Below, piece after piece: positions 35,694-44,025 of a DNA stretch of 49,058 nucleotides. Position 1 is the stretch's first letter. Every line of letters begins with the position of its first letter. The DNA comes from Candidatus Izemoplasma sp. (GTDB taxonomy: Bacteria > Bacillota_I > Bacilli_A > Izemoplasmatales > Hujiaoplasmataceae), in assembly GCA_021736305.1 (NCBI GenBank), contig JAIPGD010000005.1, positions 1 to 49,058 of the forward strand, written 5' to 3'. The translations under genes and the position numbers were made by a program. The notes under the pieces were generated by a model. It was not told the DNA's origin. It was given only the letters and a program-made list of their open reading frames with translations, and ran no database searches.

Positions 35694-35963
35694 ATGGAAG
35701 AGATGCAAGACACACTAATTTTAACAGACGAATTAGGAAATGAGTTACACGCAAGAATAATTATGACTTTTGAATCAGAGGAATTCAATAAATCATATGT
35801 TGTCTATCAATTAGAAGATGATGATACTGAAGAGTATCACGCTGCTAGTTTTAACCCTGAAGATGGTGATGAAGGCAAACTTGGTCAAATTGAAACTGAT
35901 GCAGAATGGGATTTAGTTGAAGAAGTACTTGAGAGCTTTTTAGAAGATGAAGAAGAAAAATAA
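35694..35963 (+). CDS. yrzB: DUF1292 protein (YrzB-like)
   Basis: 89-residue, strongly acidic protein. The segment LILTDELGNELHARIIMTFE, then YVVYQLEDDDTEEYHAASF, and the EDEEE tail are those of DUF1292/YrzB, whose function is unknown. Position between ruvX and the methyltransferase matches Bacillus (yrrK-yrzB). Good SD (GTGAGGATAT) and 7-base spacing. Confidence 0.88.
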   Translation: MEEMQDTLILTDELGNELHARIIMTFESEEFNKSYVVYQLEDDDTEEYHAASFNPEDGDEGKLGQIETDAEWDLVEEVLESFLEDEEEK

Positions 35964-36584
35964 ATGAATAACCATTATTTGTCATCAGTTAATAAAGAAT
36001 TTGATCATCAAATGATCAAATTCTTATTAACTCAAGCAAAAGAATTTAATGTTCCAATAATCTCGGATGAAGGCATAAATCTACTAATTCAATTAATTAA
36101 GATTAGTTCATCAAAAAAGATTCTAGAAATCGGTACTGCCATTGGATATAGTTCGATTTTAATGGCTTTATTTTCTGATGCAATAATTACTACTATAGAA
36201 CGTGATGAAAAGATGGTTGTTTTAGCTAAAAATAATATTAAAAAGGCTAATTTAACCAGTCGAGTCACTTTAATACAAGGTGATGGAAGAGATATTAGTC
36301 TTGAAGATAATGACTATGATATTTTGTTTATAGACGCTGCTAAAGCAGCATATATAGATTTATTTGAAAAGTTTTCTAAAAACGTTAAAACAGGTGGAAT
36401 TATAATTTGTGATAATTTACTTTTTAAAGGTCAAGTTGAAAATCCAGATATTATTGAAAGTCGTAATAGACGACAATTAGTAAAAAAAATTGATAAGTTT
36501 AATCAGTATTTAGTTAATAATTCTAACTTTAATACTTATATATATGGTATTGGTGATGGAATCTCAATATCGATTAAAAAATAG
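35964..36584 (+). CDS. trmR: tRNA 5-hydroxyuridine methyltransferase (TrmR, YrrM-like)
   Basis: SAM-dependent O-methyltransferase of 206 aa. The SAM-binding LEIGTAIGYSSILMA (about 55-69), acidic IERDEKM and IDAAKAAYIDLF with the metal-binding Asp place it in the COMT-like family. Being directly upstream of the two U32 genes fits TrmR, which methylates 5-hydroxyuridine-34 of tRNA to 5-methoxyuridine. The ATG follows the yrzB stop with no gap. Without this context one could only say O-methyltransferase. Confidence 0.88.
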   Translation: MNNHYLSSVNKEFDHQMIKFLLTQAKEFNVPIISDEGINLLIQLIKISSSKKILEIGTAIGYSSILMALFSDAIITTIERDEKMVVLAKNNIKKANLTSRVTLIQGDGRDISLEDNDYDILFIDAAKAAYIDLFEKFSKNVKTGGIIICDNLLFKGQVENPDIIESRNRRQLVKKIDKFNQYLVNNSNFNTYIYGIGDGISISIKK

Positions 36585-36595
36585 AAGGTGTTTGT

Positions 36596-37480
36596 TTGAA
36601 TATTGTTGGTAGATTAAAAAATAGTGAAGAAATTAAAACATTAGTCGATTTAGGACTTGATGTTTTTTTACTTGATCTTAAAGGTGTAACTACTAAGGGT
36701 ATATATTCTTTAAATATTGATGAATTAAAAGAAGTCACTGATAAAATCAAAATACATCAAAAAAAAATATATCTTTTAATTAACAAAATAATACATGAAA
36801 AAGATATTGAATTAGTTGAAACTATTTTTAATGATATTGAAAACCTAAAAATTGATGGTATTGTAATTAATGATTTAAGTGTCTATGTAATTGCTAAAAA
36901 ACATCAATTGGAAAATAGAATAATCTATCAACCAGGGACAATGAATACAAATAGTTATGATGCTTATTTTTTTAAAGATAAAATTAAAGGGATAACTTTA
37001 TCAAAAGAATTAACTTTAGAAGAAATCAAAACTATTCTTATGAAAAATTATGATATTGAATATTCATTTATTGGGCATGGGTATTTAGACATGTTTTATT
37101 CAAAAAGAAAATTACTAACTAATTATTTTATTCATAAAAACATTACTAAAGAAAATATTAAAAATAATCATAATTTTATACTAGAAGAAAAAACTAGAAA
37201 AGAAACTCAATACCCCATTATCGAAGATGATTATGGTACACACATTTTTAGAAGCAAAAAATTGGAATCATTTAATGAAATAAAAAATCTCAAAAATCAA
37301 ATTTCAGATTTTTTTATTGAGAGATTATTAATAGATGATGATGAATATTATGATTCTATTAAATTATACAAAAACATTTTAAGTTATGATGAGTTTTTAC
37401 TAAAATATGGAGACGAATATAATAAAGGATTTTATTATTTGCCAACAGAAAAAGTAAAAGGTGATCGAAATGAAGACTGA
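36596..37480 (+). CDS. trhP1: U32 family protein, TrhP1 (YrrN-like) subunit of tRNA uridine hydroxylation
   Basis: 294 aa with a TIM-barrel core of the peptidase U32 family but without the four cysteines of the larger paralogue next door, as in YrrN. YrrN/YrrO (TrhP1/TrhP2) are needed for prephenate-dependent 5-hydroxylation of tRNA uridine-34. The start is TTG 36596, with GAAGGTG (36584-36590) 5 bases upstream; no ATG is placed well. The C-terminal third is more divergent than the N-terminal barrel. It overlaps trhP2 by 11 bases. Confidence 0.82.
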   Translation: MNIVGRLKNSEEIKTLVDLGLDVFLLDLKGVTTKGIYSLNIDELKEVTDKIKIHQKKIYLLINKIIHEKDIELVETIFNDIENLKIDGIVINDLSVYVIAKKHQLENRIIYQPGTMNTNSYDAYFFKDKIKGITLSKELTLEEIKTILMKNYDIEYSFIGHGYLDMFYSKRKLLTNYFIHKNITKENIKNNHNFILEEKTRKETQYPIIEDDYGTHIFRSKKLESFNEIKNLKNQISDFFIERLLIDDDEYYDSIKLYKNILSYDEFLLKYGDEYNKGFYYLPTEKVKGDRNED

Positions 37481-38657
37481 GTTATTGGCTCCTGCTGGCA
37501 ATCTAGAAAAAGCTAAGATTGCCTTAATTTATGGTGCAGATGCAGTTTATATAGGTGGAAAATTATTTTCTTTAAGAGCTCGAGCATCCAATTTTGATTT
37601 ATCAATGATTAAAGAATTAGTTGAGTTCGCTCATGACTTAAATAAAAAAGTATATGTAACTATGAATATTGTTTTTCATGATGAAGATAATTATGGTTTA
37701 GAAGATTATTTGCTTGAATTAGACGCGATGAAAGTTGATGCGATTATTTGTACAAATACGTTAGTGATTGAAAAAGCAAGAGAATTAACAAGTTTAGAGA
37801 TACATCTTTCCACGCAATTTTCAGTAACAAATTCGGCTTTAGCAAATTATTTTTTCAAACAGGGCGTTAAAAGAGTTGTTCTTTCAAGAGAAGCTTCACT
37901 CAATGAGATTAAAGCTATTAAGCAAAACACTAAAACTGACTTAGAGATATTTATTCACGGAGGTATGTGTGTTTCTTATTCAGGGCGTTGCACTTTATCA
38001 AATTATATGGTTTTAAGAGATGCTAATAGAGGAGGATGTGCTCATTCTTGTCGTTGGTTATATAATTTGTATGAAAAAGATGAGTTATTATCCGAGAATT
38101 ATGATTTCCAAATGTCCTCAAAAGATTTAGAAGCAACTAGTTTTGTAAAAGAGCTTTTAGATTTAGGAATTGCTTCATTAAAAATAGAAGGTAGAATGAA
38201 ATCAATTCATTACATTGCAACTGTTATAAGCACTTATAGAATGATGATAGATGATTATTATAATGGCTGTCTTCGCAATATAGCTGTGTATCAAAGTGAA
38301 ATTAAGAAAGCTGAGAATCGGTTAACATCATATGGTTTCTTTGCTGGAGATACCACAATTGAACAACAACTATATAATAGTCGAAGTGAATCACCAACAA
38401 AAGAATTTGTTGGAATAGTCAAAGATTATAATATAGAAACAAAAACAGTAATTATTCAGCAAAGAAATTATTTTGAACCTGGTGATGAGTTAGAAATTCT
38501 TATGCCAAATAAAACTTTTATTCAATTTAAAGCTGAAAAACTTTTTGATGAAGATAATAATATTTTAGATGCTGCTAGACATCCATTACAATTAATTAAG
38601 GTTCATCTTGAGGTTTCAGCAATAAAAAATAGTATGATAAGAAAAGTAAAAAAATAA
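37470..38657 (+). CDS. trhP2: U32 family protein, TrhP2 (YrrO-like), prephenate-dependent tRNA uridine-34 hydroxylase
   Basis: 395-aa U32 protein. The start motif ELLAPAGNLEKAKIALIYGADAVYIG is split over residues 4-29, and an Fe-S ligand set can be read as Cys167, Cys174, Cys190 and Cys194 (HGGMCVSYSGRC, then RGGCAHSC). Family enzymes make 5-hydroxyuridine at the tRNA wobble position. The start is ATG 37470 because AGGTGATC (37459-37466) is a near-perfect SD; a GTG at 37461 lies inside it. The operon continues no further: greA has its own promoter. Confidence 0.9.
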   Translation: MKTELLAPAGNLEKAKIALIYGADAVYIGGKLFSLRARASNFDLSMIKELVEFAHDLNKKVYVTMNIVFHDEDNYGLEDYLLELDAMKVDAIICTNTLVIEKARELTSLEIHLSTQFSVTNSALANYFFKQGVKRVVLSREASLNEIKAIKQNTKTDLEIFIHGGMCVSYSGRCTLSNYMVLRDANRGGCAHSCRWLYNLYEKDELLSENYDFQMSSKDLEATSFVKELLDLGIASLKIEGRMKSIHYIATVISTYRMMIDDYYNGCLRNIAVYQSEIKKAENRLTSYGFFAGDTTIEQQLYNSRSESPTKEFVGIVKDYNIETKTVIIQQRNYFEPGDELEILMPNKTFIQFKAEKLFDEDNNILDAARHPLQLIKVHLEVSAIKNSMIRKVKK

Positions 38658-38681
38658 ACTATTAAGTTATTTATTTAGATA

Positions 38682-38690
38682 TGATATAAT
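38682..38690 (+). promoter_or_regulatory. extended -10 promoter of greA
   Basis: TGaTATAAT at 38682-38690, 21 bases before the start codon. Confidence 0.65.
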
Positions 38691-38711
38691 ATTAAAAGTA
38701 AGGAGTAGATT

Positions 38712-39182
38712 ATGGAAAACAAGTATAAATTAACACAATCAGGTTATGAACAACATAAAGAAGAATTAGAAGAGCTAAAAGGTCCAATTAGAGAAAAAAA
38801 CTTAAAAGATTTAAAAGAAGCCCGAGCTCAAGGGGATTTATCTGAAAATGCCGATTATGATGCTGCTAGAGATGAGCAAGCTCGAATTGAAGCACGGATA
38901 AAAGAAATTGAAAACATATTAAAAAATAGTACAATAATTAACGAAAATAATCGTTCAAGATCAATCACTTTAGGGAAACAAGTTAAAATTAAATTTATCA
39001 AGCAAAATTTAGAAAAGTCTTTTAAAATTGTTGGAGCGGTTGAAGCTAATCCGTTAAACAATCAAATTTCTGATGAATCACCTTTAGGCAAAGCACTTAT
39101 AGGACATAAGAAAGGCCAAACTGTTAATTACAAAGCCGAAACTGGACAAGAAATTACTGTTGAAATTTTAGATGTAAAATAA
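38712..39182 (+). CDS. greA: transcription elongation factor GreA
   Basis: 156-aa factor that stimulates cleavage of backtracked RNA in RNA polymerase. An N-terminal coiled coil (about 10-75) carries the acidic tip LSENADYDAARDEQ, and the C-terminal FKBP-like domain contains ISDESPLGKALIGHKKGQTV. Normal length. SD AAGGAG. mtnN follows after 20 bases, as in the greA-mtnN neighbourhood of Bacillus but without the intervening genes. Confidence 0.96.
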   Translation: MENKYKLTQSGYEQHKEELEELKGPIREKNLKDLKEARAQGDLSENADYDAARDEQARIEARIKEIENILKNSTIINENNRSRSITLGKQVKIKFIKQNLEKSFKIVGAVEANPLNNQISDESPLGKALIGHKKGQTVNYKAETGQEITVEILDVK

Positions 39183-39202
39183 TTCTTTGAAAGGGCGATA
39201 TT

Positions 39203-39895
39203 GTGGTAGGAATTATAGGAGCACTTGATATTGAATTGAATTTCTTTTTTGAACACATGATTATTGCAAAAACAGAATTAATTGCTGATAAAACATTTTA
39301 TATAGGTAAAATTGGTAATCGAGAAGTTGTTATAGTTAAATCTGATATTGGTAAAGTAAACGCAACAATTACGGCCACTATTTTAGCGAATCATTATAAA
39401 GTGGCTACAATAATAAACACTGGTGTTGCAGGTGGTTTGAAACCAGCTGAACTAGGTGATATTGTTATTGCTAAAGGATTAGCTTATTTTGATGCATCTT
39501 TAACAGCTATAGATGATACACCTTATGGTAAAATGGGCGGAGATCCTTTAGTAGTAGAAACTGATGAAGTCCTCCTTAAAAAGGCAAAATCAGTATTCGA
39601 TAAACTTGATTATAAATATCGGGTAGGACATATTGTGTCAGGTGATAAGTTTGTTACTAAATTACGCTATTTAGATAAAATAAGCAAAAATGTAGATAAT
39701 ATTCTTGCTTGTGAAATGGAAGGTATGGCTATAGCCATGACTGCTTATAAGTTTAATATACCTTTTATATCAATCCGAGGTATATCTGATTTAGTTGAAG
39801 ATTATATGCAAACTAATACATTTTTAAAACTATCAAAACAAATTGCGAAAAAAACATCAAACTTTGTTATGGCTTTTCTGGAGATAATTGAGTGA
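39203..39895 (+). CDS. mtnN: 5'-methylthioadenosine/S-adenosylhomocysteine nucleosidase
   Basis: 230-aa enzyme cleaving adenine from MTA and SAH, thereby clearing the by-product of the SAM methyltransferases in this region. VGIIGALDIEL at the start, NTGVAGGL (about 73-80), ACEMEGMAIA with the ribose-binding Met-Glu, and SIRGISDLVED with catalytic Asp are all present. The start is GTG 39203. The last codons overlap the next gene by 4 bases (GTGA). Confidence 0.95.
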   Translation: MVGIIGALDIELNFFFEHMIIAKTELIADKTFYIGKIGNREVVIVKSDIGKVNATITATILANHYKVATIINTGVAGGLKPAELGDIVIAKGLAYFDASLTAIDDTPYGKMGGDPLVVETDEVLLKKAKSVFDKLDYKYRVGHIVSGDKFVTKLRYLDKISKNVDNILACEMEGMAIAMTAYKFNIPFISIRGISDLVEDYMQTNTFLKLSKQIAKKTSNFVMAFLEIIE

Positions 39896-40569
39896 ATAAA
39901 ATAATACTTGATAATTATTCAATAAATTATCAAGTTTTTTTCAAGAAAAATAAGCATATGTATCTTCGGATTGAAAATGGCGAAATAATAATAACTTGCA
40001 ATCAAAAGGTCAAAATAAAAGCAATTGAAAAGTTTATTTATAGTAAAAAAACATGGATACTTAAACATATAAAAAAAGAACCAATGTATTTATATAACTT
40101 AGAAAACATGTGCCTTTGGGGCGAAAAATTTCCTGTTAAAATAAATGAAAAGCAAAAAAAATATTTAGAATACAAGGATAATACTTTTATTTTGAATACT
40201 AACTTAATCAAAAAAGATTTAATAGAAAAATTTTATAAAAAGTGTGTTTTAGATAAAATAGAAGAGCTATTATATAGGAATAATTTATTTATAAACATAG
40301 GAATTGATATTAATAATATTGAAGTTAAAAGCCAATTAATGAAAACGCGTTTTGGAAGTTGTATAAAGCAAAAGCGAATAATCAAGCTTAATTCAATTTT
40401 AGCTAGATTTGACCCGAAATATATAGAAATGGTTTTATCACATGAACTTGTTCATTTGATTGTGAATAATCATTCGAAATCATTCTATATTGAATTAAAA
40501 AAACTATTCCCTCGGTATAAAGATGTAAGTAAAGAATTAAAGAAACTAATGAAAAATATTTATCATTAA
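39892..40569 (+). CDS. YgjP-like M48-type metallopeptidase domain protein
   Basis: 225-aa protein of the YgjP/DUF45 family. The zinc motif is HELVH at 184-188 with a third His194 (VNNHSKSFY), preceded by MKTRFGSC (150-157), the usual WGSC-type block. The N-terminal part is Lys-rich with short beta strands. No signal peptide. The start is GTG overlapping the mtnN stop. The function is unknown; a role in protein or SUMO-like deconjugation has been suggested for relatives only by analogy. Confidence 0.82.
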   Translation: MNKIILDNYSINYQVFFKKNKHMYLRIENGEIIITCNQKVKIKAIEKFIYSKKTWILKHIKKEPMYLYNLENMCLWGEKFPVKINEKQKKYLEYKDNTFILNTNLIKKDLIEKFYKKCVLDKIEELLYRNNLFINIGIDINNIEVKSQLMKTRFGSCIKQKRIIKLNSILARFDPKYIEMVLSHELVHLIVNNHSKSFYIELKKLFPRYKDVSKELKKLMKNIYH

Positions 40570-40598
40570 GCAAATTATTTTTGTTGGTTCCAAAAAAA

Positions 40599-40627
40599 TA
40601 GACTTTTTTCAATATTTTAGGTATAAT
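40599..40627 (+). promoter_or_regulatory. promoter of the yqeG-yqeM operon
   Basis: TAGACT (40599-40604), 17-base spacer, TATAAT (40622-40627). Confidence 0.6.
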
Positions 40628-40650
40628 AGTGAGTACCGATGGAGGATAAA

Positions 40651-41211
40651 ATGCTCGAAATTTTTTTAAAGAAAAAATATTTCTATCCCAATCAGTATAA
40701 AAAAACAATTTATGAAATTGATTTTAGTTATTTAAAAGAACAAGGTATAGAATATATATTTATTGATTTGGATAATACTTTAATATCTTATGATGAAAAT
40801 CATCCAAGTAAAGAAATAAAAAATTTAATTAATAAAATTAAAGACTTAAATCTTAAAGTTGTTATTATTTCTAATAATAAAAAAACTAGAGTTAAGTCTT
40901 TTAGTGATAATATCAATTGTGATTATATATTTAGTGCAAAAAAGCCTTTTAGAAGCGGATTTAAACGCGCTTTAAAATTACTTGGCAATCCTAATCCTGA
41001 AAAAGTTTGTTTGATTGGTGATCAATTTTTGACAGATGTTTTAGGAGGAAAGAAAATGGGCTTTTATGTCATAGTTGTTGATGCAATTAAAAGAAAGTCA
41101 GAAAAATGGTATACAAAACTAAATCGACGTTTAGAAAAAAAAGTATTAAATAGACTAAAAAAAACTGATCGTCAGTTTTATGATAAATTACATTTAGAAG
41201 AAAAGAGGTAG
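40651..41211 (+). CDS. yqeG: YqeG family HAD-type phosphatase
   Basis: 186-aa HAD phosphatase. Motif I is FIDLDNTLISY with nucleophile Asp, motif II VVIISNN, and GDQFLTDVLGG carries the acidic motif III/IV residues. The YqeG group is related to mitochondrial phosphatidylglycerophosphate phosphatase, but its bacterial role is not settled. The start is ATG 40651 because GGAGG (40641-40645) lies 5 bases upstream; an ATG at 40639 lies before that SD. yqeH follows after 3 bases. Confidence 0.9.
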   Translation: MLEIFLKKKYFYPNQYKKTIYEIDFSYLKEQGIEYIFIDLDNTLISYDENHPSKEIKNLINKIKDLNLKVVIISNNKKTRVKSFSDNINCDYIFSAKKPFRSGFKRALKLLGNPNPEKVCLIGDQFLTDVLGGKKMGFYVIVVDAIKRKSEKWYTKLNRRLEKKVLNRLKKTDRQFYDKLHLEEKR

Positions 41212-41214
41212 ACT

Positions 41215-42333
41215 ATGGTAGATGCTTATTGTATCGGATGCGGTGCTAAAATTCAAAATAAAGATGATACTTTACCAGGATATATTAGTGATGATCTACG
41301 AGAGCAAAAACCTGATGAAGAATTAGTTTGCCAAAGATGTTTCAGGATAAAAAATTATTCTGACAATTATCGATATCAAGTAACGAACAATGAGTTTTTA
41401 GATGTTGTTAGTAAAATTAAAAACGAAGATGCCTTAATTGTAAAAATAGTTGATATTTTTGATTTTTCTGGATCTTTTGTTCCAGCAATAAAAACATTAA
41501 CTGGGAAAGAAGATGTATTATTAGTAGGAAATAAAGTAGATTTATTGCCTAAAAATGTTAAATTTAAAAAAATCCTTAATTGGCTTAAACTAATGTTAAA
41601 GAATCAAGGGTTTAGTGTATTAGATAGCGTTTTAGTTTCAGCTAAATATGGCGATAATTTTGATGAGTTAATGCGTTTAATATATAAATATAAAGGCAAT
41701 AGGAATGTTTATATTGTTGGATCTTCAAATGTTGGAAAATCAAAGATTATTAATCAAATATTAAAACGCTATTTGGGTGTAGCTTCTGATATTGTAACAG
41801 AATCACTTTCTCCACAAACAACCATAGGCCTTATAGGCTTTAATTTGTTGGATGGATCAATTATTTATGATACTCCTGGTGTAATCAATAAACATCAATA
41901 TATGCATTATCTTACACGAAAGTCTTATAAATTAACTTATCCGCAGAAAGAAGTTAAACCTTTAGTCTTTCAGTTAAACGAAGAACAAACCTTGTTTTTT
42001 GGCGGTTTAGCAAGATTGGATATAATTTCTGGAGAAACTTGCGATGTGATAAATGTAGTAACTTACTTTTCAAATAAACTAAATATTCATAGAACGAAAA
42101 CTGAGAAAGCTAATCGTTTATATAAAGAAAAATTGTATTCGTTACTTTCACCACCAATATCAAAGGAAGAAGAATTACCTAAATGGGTTTTTCACGAGTT
42201 TAGAATTAGAGATAACCAAAAATATGATATAGTTTTTTCTGGTCTAGGTTTTGTTACTCTTAGAGCACCATTTTGTATTAGGGCTTATGCGCCATTTGTA
42301 GTGGGCGTATATACAAGGTTAGCGATTATATAA
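41215..42333 (+). CDS. yqeH: ribosome biogenesis GTPase YqeH
   Basis: Circularly permuted GTPase required for 30S subunit assembly. An N-terminal zinc finger (Cys6, Cys9, Cys39, Cys42) precedes the G domain, in which G4 NKVD (106-109) comes before G1 GSSNVGKS (169-176) and G3 DTPG (219-222), the order diagnostic of permutation. The C-terminal region binds RNA in homologues. Length 372 aa. It overlaps yqeK by one base (ATAATG). Confidence 0.95.
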   Translation: MVDAYCIGCGAKIQNKDDTLPGYISDDLREQKPDEELVCQRCFRIKNYSDNYRYQVTNNEFLDVVSKIKNEDALIVKIVDIFDFSGSFVPAIKTLTGKEDVLLVGNKVDLLPKNVKFKKILNWLKLMLKNQGFSVLDSVLVSAKYGDNFDELMRLIYKYKGNRNVYIVGSSNVGKSKIINQILKRYLGVASDIVTESLSPQTTIGLIGFNLLDGSIIYDTPGVINKHQYMHYLTRKSYKLTYPQKEVKPLVFQLNEEQTLFFGGLARLDIISGETCDVINVVTYFSNKLNIHRTKTEKANRLYKEKLYSLLSPPISKEEELPKWVFHEFRIRDNQKYDIVFSGLGFVTLRAPFCIRAYAPFVVGVYTRLAII

Positions 42334-42923
42334 TGAATCAATTATTGATTGAAAATATAATATTATTTTTGAAAAAGGAATTCCAAACCGATGATAGACG
42401 CCTTAAACATATTTTTAGTGTTGAAAAGATGGCAATTGAACTTGGAAAAATTTATAATATAGATATTCATAAATTGCGGATTGCTGCCTTATTACATGAT
42501 TCTACAAAATTACTAACACATTCTGAAAACTATAATTTGGCTTTAAAAAGATTCTCTAAAAGCGAAATAAATCTTGTTCCAAAATCGTGTTTACATGCTT
42601 ACGCAGCTAGTCAACTTGCGGTAGAAAAGTTTAATATCAGCGATATAGATATTTTAAATGCTATTGCATATCATTGTAGCGGAAAAAAAGCAATGTCTAA
42701 GTTACAACAAATAATCTATATTAGTGACTACATCGAAGAAACAAGAGCTTTTACTAATGATAATTTAAAAAAATTAGCAAAACAGAGTTTAGACAAAACT
42801 ACGTATGAAATTTTGTATAAAACTATTCAATATTTAGAATTGAATAATCGTCATATTTCAAAGTTAAGCCAAGAAGCTTTAGAGTACTATAAAACAAAAA
42901 TGGAGGGTATTAATGAGCGTTAG
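42333..42923 (+). CDS. yqeK: HD-domain phosphohydrolase YqeK (Ap4A hydrolase type)
   Basis: 196-aa HD-domain protein; YqeK family members cleave diadenosine tetraphosphate symmetrically. Metal ligands are visible as His26 (RLKHIFSV) and His55-Asp56 (ALLHDSTKL), with later AYHCSGKKAMSKLQQIIYISDYIE. Normally nadD precedes yqeK; here aroE, yqeI and nadD are absent between yqeH and yqeK. It overlaps rsfS by 11 bases. Confidence 0.92.
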   Translation: MNQLLIENIILFLKKEFQTDDRRLKHIFSVEKMAIELGKIYNIDIHKLRIAALLHDSTKLLTHSENYNLALKRFSKSEINLVPKSCLHAYAASQLAVEKFNISDIDILNAIAYHCSGKKAMSKLQQIIYISDYIEETRAFTNDNLKKLAKQSLDKTTYEILYKTIQYLELNNRHISKLSQEALEYYKTKMEGINER

Positions 42924-43260
42924 TTTAAAAAAAGTATACGACACATTAACAGACTTAAAATTATTTGATATTTCAATTTATGACTTTAGAGGTCAATCTC
43001 CTTTTTTTGATTATCAAATTATTGCATCAGCTTCAAACGAACGACAAGCTCATTCATCAATAGAATTTATCAAACGAATTTTAAGCGATGACGCTGCTTA
43101 TCACGTAGAAAATGATACTAATAGTCGCTGGGTATTGATAGACTTAAGGGACATTATTATTCATGTTATGCATAAAGAGACTAGGGAGAACTACCAAATT
43201 GAAAAATTATTTTATGATCGAAAAAAATTAGACCCAAAGGAACTTAATCATGGAATATGA
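42913..43260 (+). CDS. rsfS: ribosomal silencing factor RsfS
   Basis: 115-aa factor that binds ribosomal protein uL14 and blocks subunit joining. The C-terminal core SSRWVLIDLRDIIIHVM-type segment (here NSRWVLIDLRDIIIHVM) and the ETRENYQIEKLF end are diagnostic. SD GGAGG lies 7 bases upstream within yqeK. It overlaps yqeM by 11 bases. Confidence 0.93.
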   Translation: MSVSLKKVYDTLTDLKLFDISIYDFRGQSPFFDYQIIASASNERQAHSSIEFIKRILSDDAAYHVENDTNSRWVLIDLRDIIIHVMHKETRENYQIEKLFYDRKKLDPKELNHGI

Positions 43261-43924
43261 TTATTTAGCAAATTTTTATGACGCATTTATTGATGAAGAA
43301 GTTTATGACCAATATCTTGATTTCATTAATAAATATAGTTCTATTGGTTCTGTTCTAGATATTGGTTGTGGAACAGGTAATTTATCTTTAGAACTAGCCA
43401 GACTAGGTTATGATGTTGTCGCAACTGACTTGTCAGAGAATATGCTCCACATTGTTAATCAAAGAGCTCAAGAAGAAGGATATAAAATTGAAGTAGGTGT
43501 ATATGACTTGCTTGATCCTATCGACTATAATTTCGATTTAATCGTTGCTTCAATGGATGTTATTAATCATTTGTCTGATTTAGAGGATGTTGAATTTGGT
43601 TTCACCAATATATATAATAGTTTAAAATCTAATGGAGTTTTTATTTTCGATGTTCTATCTGTTGATTTCATTGATGCTTTTGATGGCTATGATGAAGTTG
43701 ATAAGGAATATAACTTTCGCTGGAAAAGTGAAAAAGGTGAAAAACCGCACAGCATTATCCATACTATCAAATTAAATAATGAGGATGATGAATCACAAGA
43801 GATTCAAATTCATGAACAAACTCATGAATTCATCGAATATGAAAAGATATTAAAAAACGTTGGTTTTTCTTTAATTGATACCAAAACATTACCAGAAAGA
43901 AAAATTTTTGTTGTTCAAAAATAA
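43250..43924 (+). CDS. yqeM: class I SAM-dependent methyltransferase (YqeM)
   Basis: 224-aa methyltransferase with SAM-binding VLDIGCGTGNLSLELARLG (about 35-53), ATDLSENML, and the post-II DLIVASMDVINHL segment. Position after rsfS matches Bacillus yqeM, whose substrate is unknown. Overlap with rsfS signals coupling. A strong terminator follows, ending the yqeG-yqeM operon. Confidence 0.9.
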   Translation: MEYDYLANFYDAFIDEEVYDQYLDFINKYSSIGSVLDIGCGTGNLSLELARLGYDVVATDLSENMLHIVNQRAQEEGYKIEVGVYDLLDPIDYNFDLIVASMDVINHLSDLEDVEFGFTNIYNSLKSNGVFIFDVLSVDFIDAFDGYDEVDKEYNFRWKSEKGEKPHSIIHTIKLNNEDDESQEIQIHEQTHEFIEYEKILKNVGFSLIDTKTLPERKIFVVQK

Positions 43925-43940
43925 GCTAATAATAACTAAG

Positions 43941-43975
43941 ATAACACTTTTAAAATTAAGTGTTATTTTTTTTAA
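43941..43975 (+). terminator. terminator of the yqeG-yqeM operon
   Basis: Perfect stem ATAACACTT / AAGTGTTAT (43941-43949, 43958-43966) followed by eight T. Confidence 0.92.
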
Positions 43976-44025
43976 AAAAAAGAAAATCGCCTAATAAATA
44001 GTAATATTTATATGAGGTGAAAACA

